Positions 20,851-26,031 of a stretch of 26,031 nucleotides of DNA are shown here, one piece after another. Both the position numbers and the translations under genes were made by a program. Under the pieces are notes generated by a model that saw nothing but the letters and a program-made list of their open reading frames with translations, was not told the origin of the DNA and searched no databases. The stretch's first letter is position 1. Each line of letters opens with the position of its first letter. The DNA comes from Dicyema japonicum (Eukaryota; Dicyemida; Rhombozoa; Dicyemidae): the NCBI GenBank assembly GCA_011109175.1, contig RDEW01000037.1:255544-281574 (forward strand). Reading direction: 5' to 3'.

Positions 20851-22034
20851 TTTTCATGTTGGTGGCCCAGGCTCTCCATGGCCAGGTCCATCATACTGCG
20901 TAAATCCACCCCGAGTATGCTGCTTAGTTCTTTCAGTCTTGATATTATTTCCTTTAGTTCATTTGTAATACTCCCTAATAACTTTTCCTTCGGTAGCCAG
21001 GCCGACTCTCGTTGAAGAGGAGCAGCTTCGTACTTGTTAGTTCTTGCGCCAATTACCCTTTTTTGGGCTGGCAGTTCCAATTTCTTGGTTATAGTATCCG
21101 TCTGTTTTGGTTCCCTGTTGTCGATTCGGGAGTTTAACTTACGTCTGGCCTCCATGAATACAGGGCATCCTTCGTATCTTGCGCCGTGTCGTGTTGACCC
21201 GCAGTTAACACATTATCGTTCAAGGGTTGGATCCGCATCACACTTGGTGGTGTCGTGTTCTCCCGCGCAACGGAAGCATTTTTTCTTTTCCGTGCACTGG
21301 TATGCAAAGTGGCCGATTTGCTGACAACTGTAGCAGATCGGTGGTCCTCTTCGCATCCATTCACAAGAAATCTTGTTCGTCCCTATGTAGAAGCCACATC
21401 GTATTAGTGATGTAGCCTCCGACTTCATATTGATCGTGGCCTTCACCAATGGAATGACCTGCGATCTTCTGGTCATTCGGGTAACCTTCGTGACTGAGGG
21501 AGCCATCTCCTGAAGGTAGTCCAAGAGGTCGTCCTCCTTCACCCAGAAGGGGAGGTTCCTGAGGACAATCTCAGACGGTTTTGTTGAGATTGTCTTGAAA
21601 TGGTGATTGTCATTACCAAAAGGGCAGGTCTCATTCACAGCTTCTATAAAGGTGGCCACATGGGTGTTATCCAGGAAATCCAGCCAGAAAGAGCCCGGTC
21701 CTCTGTGGTTCATCCTCATAGATCCGTATCGGTGATAGTATTGTAAAACGTTTGCGAATTTAATCGCATTCATAGTAGAATTCACTGTAATTAAAATAGT
21801 CTTGTTCTCTGAATGATCAGATTTCATTAGTTCATTCGTATATTTGGACATTTCCTTGGGATCGTGTTTTGCAATGACATTCGCTGGTTTAACAGGTTCT
21901 GCCTTATGCGGAGTCTTGTTTTCTAAAGAGAATGATTCAGCAGTAGCACTTCCCGGAGGACGAGAAGAGCTTTTCAATTTTGTGGTTTTTACTGGTTTTA
22001 CTGCAGATCTCTTCGTGTTAGTTTTTTGAACCAT
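20847..22034 (-). pseudogene. LINE ORF1: Gag-like nucleic-acid-binding protein, one internal stop
   Basis: The start is the ATG at 22034 (MVQKTNTKRSAVKPVKTTKL, a basic N-terminus). Middle: a PRE_C2HC-like region (EIVLRNLPFWVKEDDLLDYL...EMAPSVTKVTRM), then knuckles CYSCQQIGHFAYQC and CFRCAGEHDTTKC. After residue 273 an in-frame TAA (21213-21215) is followed in the same frame by a third knuckle, CVNCGSTRHGARYEGC, and about 110 more residues to a TGA at 20847-20849. Total 395 codons with that single nonsense codon and no frameshift. Such proteins coat the LINE RNA and help its delivery to chromatin. The last 45 residues (IISRLKELSSILGVDLRSMM) may be helical. Confidence 0.85.
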
Positions 22035-22159
22035 AAAATTTATTGCTAGACCTGTCAACTTATCATAAGGGCTTTTATAAGGGCAGATCGACCTCAGATG
22101 TTGTGTGGAGCCACAAGTGGTGATGCGTAACTGCCCAAAGATTCAAAGTGATAACGAAT

Positions 22160-22585
22160 AATCTTGGAATTGACACGTAGAAAGCTTCTGACTCGGTCAA
22201 TCGACAGAAACTGTTACAAGTGTTACAAGTTTTGTGTCATCTACCTTGAAGCAGCCCTTCGAGACCTGAACTACTCATTGAAAAAGAAACAAGCACAATA
22301 GCATACGCAGAAAATGTGGACTTAATTTCAAATGATAAAAAAGCACTTACTGCTTTATTAGAGGAAATGCATGGGATATTGGCTAAGTGCTTCCTAACAG
22401 TAAACTTGGACAAACTGAAGTCACAAAAATCAGAAAATTGAAAGCGAGGAGGAGTATTGGTGCAAAATCTGGGCTCCCTTCTCAGAGACAGAGAAGACAA
22501 CAAGTAAAACAAAACCGTATTCCACAAAATAAAGAAAACCTGGTTTGCCCATAGAAGGCTCGATGTGGAGATGGGTTAAAGCAGA
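22160..22585 (+). pseudogene. RTE-like LINE fragment with internal deletion (+)
   Basis: Translation in changing frames gives KASDSVNRQKLLQVLQ (motif A region, after a stop), then directly FCVIYLEAALRDL, IAYAENVDLISNDKKALTAL (motif C, YADD changed to YAEN), then VQNLGSLLRDREDN and FHKIKKTWFAHRRLDVEM. These match in order the element at 6110-9175 (FDTVNRNKLMGVL, FTIYLEAAMREL, YADDVDLISED, KKLNSLLGDSED, YKLKNLWLNQKG). The stretch between motif A and FCVIY (motif B region) is deleted. Confidence 0.75.
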
Positions 22586-22868
22586 GGCGGCTCAATCAGT
22601 ATGGAAAAAAACCTGCAGCTTCTACTTGTGAGACTTTTACGCGAACTGAAGACTCAAAGGAGGCTATACAGACTGAGAGAATGCTTTAAATAAAATGAAG
22701 AATACAGAATGGGAAAAATCCTGAACCTAAGTGATAATGGCTCCAAAGAGATAACTTTCATCATCTCCAGGCTCTACCACAAATGTTGTAAGGCAATGTG
22801 GTTTTACTGGATGTGGTGGCACTAGTTCTGAAAAAGCTAGGCCACCTGAAAAGTTTTTGAAAGCAAGA

Positions 22869-25260
22869 AATGTAAAAAATAATGGTGGTGAATGCCAGAT
22901 CCATTCGGAAAAAACATGATGAACAGGCATTACTGGTGAAAGCTGAGGAGGATGATATTATGGTCGTTAACCAGACTAAAATCAAAGAACTTATTAATTG
23001 TGTGAACAGCATTAGCCAGTTTTTTATAGACTATCCGAAATCTATTTTGGTTGGAGATCTTAATTCCAAACATGTTGCTTTTGGGTGTGGTTCGGCCAAT
23101 CAGGATGGACGAAGATTGAGACATTTATCCGACTCTCTTGGCTTCGAGGTTTTGACATCAAAGGAACCAAATCATTATTCATATACAGATTGTGATAAAC
23201 TTGGTGTTTTTCTGGTGTCTTCACTTCTTATTGCGCATGTGGATACTTCTACCATTCTTCGAGATATCGGAAGCGACCATATTCCACAGGTCTTATGTGT
23301 TAATTTAAAGTCGGCCATGTATTGCGGGGTTTATGAAATTTGATATTAATAATGTCAATTGGAGTTATTACAGGACTTTCATGACAGATAAAATTTTTTC
23401 TTTATCCGGTGATGTGGACTATGTTAGCGCAAACATTTTGAGTGCTATGGAAGAGTATTTACATTGTTTTGCGAAACCTGTTTTCTCTGGAGATCCTAAA
23501 GCTGCTGTCCCTGTCCATATCAAACGGGAAATTTCAGAACGAAATCCCTTCGGACAAAGTTAGGACGGTGTCTGGATTATATGGACCGAGAATTTCTAAA
23601 GAGAAGAATACGAGTTACTCAGAAGACTATAGATTTCTTATTTAAAGAACAAGTCAATAAAAATGGAGGACTGAAGCAGGAAGGTTGGACACCAGACCCA
23701 ACATTCTGGAAGTCTTATCGATGGCGGATGTTCCTAGTCACCATGGGGGATGTTCCTAATGCCTTTTGGGAGCTGCTCGAGAGTATTCAATGGATTGATC
23801 CATAGGATCTAGTGGCCGAAGAATCTCTTTAAAGTATGAAAATTCTAGAAGAACATTTTGGGACATGACGCATGGAGATAATTACTAAAGAAAAGGTGAA
23901 ACAAACTATTATGTAGTGCCGAGATAAAGCTCTTGGAATGGACGGGATACGCCTTAAGTTATTAAAGAAGGGTCCGGATTGCCTTTTTGAGGTCCTCTGT
24001 TACCTATTTGAACCAAGTCTCAATATGGGATATGTACCTCAAGCTTGAAAGGATTCCATTATTCGGATGATCCCAAAACCAGGAAAATCGATGACGGATT
24101 CCTTGGACTATAGACCTATTAGTCTAATAAACTCAATTTCAAAAATCATGGAGAGGCTGATCTATAAAAGACTCACACGTCATATCGAATCACGGAATTT
24201 TCTCAGCAGGGAACAATGGGGTATTCGTCCGGGGAGATCATGCGGAGATCGTTTTTTTCATCTTGAACTCTGAGATTGAGAAAACCATGAATTTCAAATT
24301 CCAGCTGAGTGTCGTCTGTCTGGATATATTGAAGGTCTTCGATAGTGTCTGGCATGACGCACTGTTTTATCAGCTATTCGCAGCTGGAATCCCAAACTTT
24401 TACTTGATTAATTAAGAAATCTTCTGACAGGAAAAAGATCATTTGTGAGATGTGGAGGATTTACTTCTGAAAAGATTGTTATAAAGAAGGGAGTGCCACG
24501 AGGATCAGTCTTGAGTCCTCTGCTATTTAATATATTTATGAGAGACATTCAGGCACTCAGGAATCCTAGTACTAATGTGATTATTTACGCGGACGACGTA
24601 CTGATATCAGACATCTCGAAAAGTCCGGTCGTGTCTGAGGGAAGATTACGCGGATTTTTGAATTCTCTGGTGGAGTGAGTCTTAAGTCTCTCAATGGATA
24701 AGTCAAAAGCCATGAGAATTTCACATTATAGAAAGTTTTTTTTCAACAGGAGCACACATTGAGTAGTTATTTAGGTGTCTGTTTTAGATGTAGAGGAGAT
24801 TATGTTGTAGGTGTAAAAATGAAAAAGCAAATGGCTTACCAAGCACTTTTGTGTCTACAAAAATTCAATTTGAAGGAGACGCTTATCTTTATTTCTGAAA
24901 GAATTATTCTGCCCTCTCTTGTCTATGGATGTGAAGGATGGTATTTTTCGCCCAAAAGAGAAAGAATAATCAATCTTTTGGACAAGACGAGGAGGATGGC
25001 AATTAAGTGGCCCTTCATAAAAGGAGTGAGGAACCACTAGATGAGGAGGAAACCCTGATCAAGACAGTAAGGAATGTAGTAGTGGAGCGGATTGAGGGTT
25101 TTCTCCTGAAGACCAAAATAGATGACACGTTCATTCAGAAAATACTGTGAAGCTAAAGGGAGAGGGGGTAATATCGCGAAAGAATCCAGGCCTCACAGTA
25201 GGATTTTAAATAACGTAATCCCCCACAACTATCGCTATGTTTTGGTTTTAAATAAAAAAA
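22869..25260 (+). pseudogene. Second family-B-like LINE (+), heavily decayed ORF2
   Basis: Pieces in order. Endonuclease from 22882: MVVNARSIRKKHDEQALLV, DIMVVNQTKIKE, then after an internal deletion SILVGDLNSKHVAFGCGSAN and ILRDIGSDHIPQ. Linker from 23333: NNVNWSYYRTFMTDK. RT from 24067: MIPKPGKSMTDSLDYRPISL; motif A VVCLDILKVFDSVWHDAL at about 24310; motif B KKGVPRGSVLSPLLFNIFM and motif C VIIYADDVLISDIS at 24485-24615; YLGVCFRCRGDY and IILPSLVYGCEGWYFSPKRE at 24760-24960. It then decays to GTTTTAAATAAAAAAA near 25260. It parallels the minus-strand copy at 17938-22060 throughout but has many stops and frameshifts, so it is older. Confidence 0.85.
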
Positions 25261-25348
25261 TGTTATGTTAAATACTCTATAAAATGTTTATCTTTTCAAA
25301 AAAATATTATTTGACAGATTGTTGATGATCCGAAATATAATGGTTGAA

Positions 25349-25600
25349 TGGGATAATTTTATGCTTCTTATTTCTGATGCTGCAAGGTATATGACAGCCG
25401 GTATTGTTTTAATTCATTTATGATTTAGCTGGGAAAATTTTTTAAAAATTTATATCCTAATCTTTTTCATATCAATTGCCCATATTTTGCATAATTGTTC
25501 AATGGAGGTCAGAAAATCTTATCCAGAAGTAGATGATGCGATAGCTAGCGTACAAGTTTCTATTAGGAAGAACCAATATAATTACAGCAAAAACTTTTAA
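25349..25600 (+). pseudogene. hAT transposase fragment, second family
   Basis: The frame from 25349 to a TAA at 25598-25600 has one internal TGA (25421-25423). It reads WDNFMLLISDAARYMTAG, then IFFISIAHILHNCSMEVRKS and YPEVDDAIASVQVSIRKN. This corresponds to the hAT segment usually of the form TDAAxYMxxA...HVTCxAHxLH...FPxVDxLISxVKxxFxKA. It is unrelated in sequence to the hAT element at the left end. The catalytic Asp is kept (SDAA) but the Cys before AH is lost. Only this part of the transposase is visible. Confidence 0.65.
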
Positions 25601-25639
25601 AGGCTGTCTACCGAGGTGCTATCTGTTCCATACACTATC

Positions 25640-25820
25640 GAAATATCTACAATCATACAGAAAGTTTGAGCCGAGCCATGCCCTATTAGAAGAGCAGTAC
25701 AGGAATCACGACTCCGCCGGACTCGTCCTCTCTCTTGTCGGTCTGGGATCACTTAGTGAGTACTTTTACTTCTTTCTCTTGGACCCAATAATCCTGGAGG
25801 TAATATTAATAATAATTTGT
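25640..25820 (+). mobile_element. LINE 3' fragment (+), same tail subtype as 12795-12912
   Basis: RRAVQESRLRRTRPLSCRSG, then IT and TAG, ends within GGGATCACTTAG. A CT-rich run follows (TTTACTTCTTTCTCTTGGAC), then AATAATCCTGGAGGTAATAT and a TAATAATAATTT end. It matches the minus-strand fragment near 12800-12912 base for base over most of the tail. Confidence 0.7.
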
Positions 25821-26031
25821 ATCGGTGAAATTAACAACCTTTCAAACGGAGTCTCCCAAGGTCCTTGTTTGTCTCTTACATTATTAACTTGCACCTAAAC
25901 CAAGGGTTCTCAACCATTTTAGAGCTCCCACCCCAAAATCTTTTTTCATAAACTCTCAAACCCAAGAACATTTTCACTTTATATTATTTCTATTATCATT
26001 GAACCAAAAGTTTGCTAATCTATAAAAAATT
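25821..26031. other. Right-edge sequence, nothing recognised
   Basis: No ORF or element is recognised between the LINE tail and the window end. Confidence 0.4.

Larger units (their letters stand above)
17938..22060 (-). mobile_element. Near-full-length Jockey-like LINE (family B)
   Basis: The order on the minus strand is ORF1 (22034-20847), ORF2 endonuclease (20850-about 19900), reverse transcriptase (19665-18040) and a short 3' UTR ending near GTTGAATAAAG at about 17938. Two ORFs, with Gag-like CCHC knuckles in the first and APE endonuclease plus RT in the second, and a few-base ORF1/ORF2 overlap, fit the Jockey/CR1 side of the LINE tree. Lesions are few but enough to silence it. No clear target duplication was found. 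A second, older relative lies at 22869-25260 in the opposite orientation. Confidence 0.85.

Overview
This is a eukaryotic (metazoan) window: intron-bearing housekeeping genes sit among dense, mostly dead transposable elements. Overall AT-rich. Four host loci can be read. A complete NDUFB11 (respiratory complex I accessory subunit) lies at 2341-2812 (-). A complete HSPA13/STCH-type microsomal Hsp70 lies at 11187-12568 (+). A ubiquitin-specific protease of the USP4/11/15 type at about 14795-15443 (-) is broken. A complete RBBP4/7-type WD40 histone chaperone lies at 16045-17508 (-).

The most striking property is intron size. I could place 17 introns by restoring the conserved protein reading. 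Sixteen are 18-25 nt and one is 54 nt; all are GT..AG. Such introns are known from dicyemid mesozoans (mean about 26 nt) and are short in other highly reduced parasites, so a dicyemid or similar organism is the best guess. This is inference; no marker gene was tested. Because of these introns the genes look like strings of short ORFs, and NDUFB11 has no long ORF at all.

Layout: 1-252, unresolved flank. 253-1663, a degraded hAT DNA transposon with a perfect 8-bp target duplication. 2160-2275, a LINE tail. 2341-2812, NDUFB11. 3399-4526, C-terminal part of an R2/Hero-like LINE with a restriction-like endonuclease, duplicated around a single N. 4590-5500, a degenerate LINE (here 'family D'). 5899-9464, a nested LINE cluster: an RTE-like element (-) inserted inside an older 5'-truncated copy of the same family (+), each with its own 13-14 bp target duplication. 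9465-11100, dispersed repeat and LINE scraps. 11187-12568, HSPA13. 12790-14775, more scraps, ending in a LINE piece that cuts off the USP gene. 14795-15443, USP. 16045-17508, RBBP4/7. 17640-22034, a near-full-length Jockey-like LINE ('family B') with ORF1 (three zinc knuckles) and ORF2 (endonuclease + reverse transcriptase), killed by a handful of lesions. 22160-22585, RTE fragment. 22869-25260, a second, more decayed family-B-like LINE (+). 25349-25600, fragment of another hAT transposase. 25640-25820, LINE tail.

The three single N characters (3781, 5721, 8749) each have a direct repeat across them and probably mark imperfectly merged contig ends rather than true duplications. The host genes are not linked in function; the window is a cross-section of a compact-intron, TE-laden genome.
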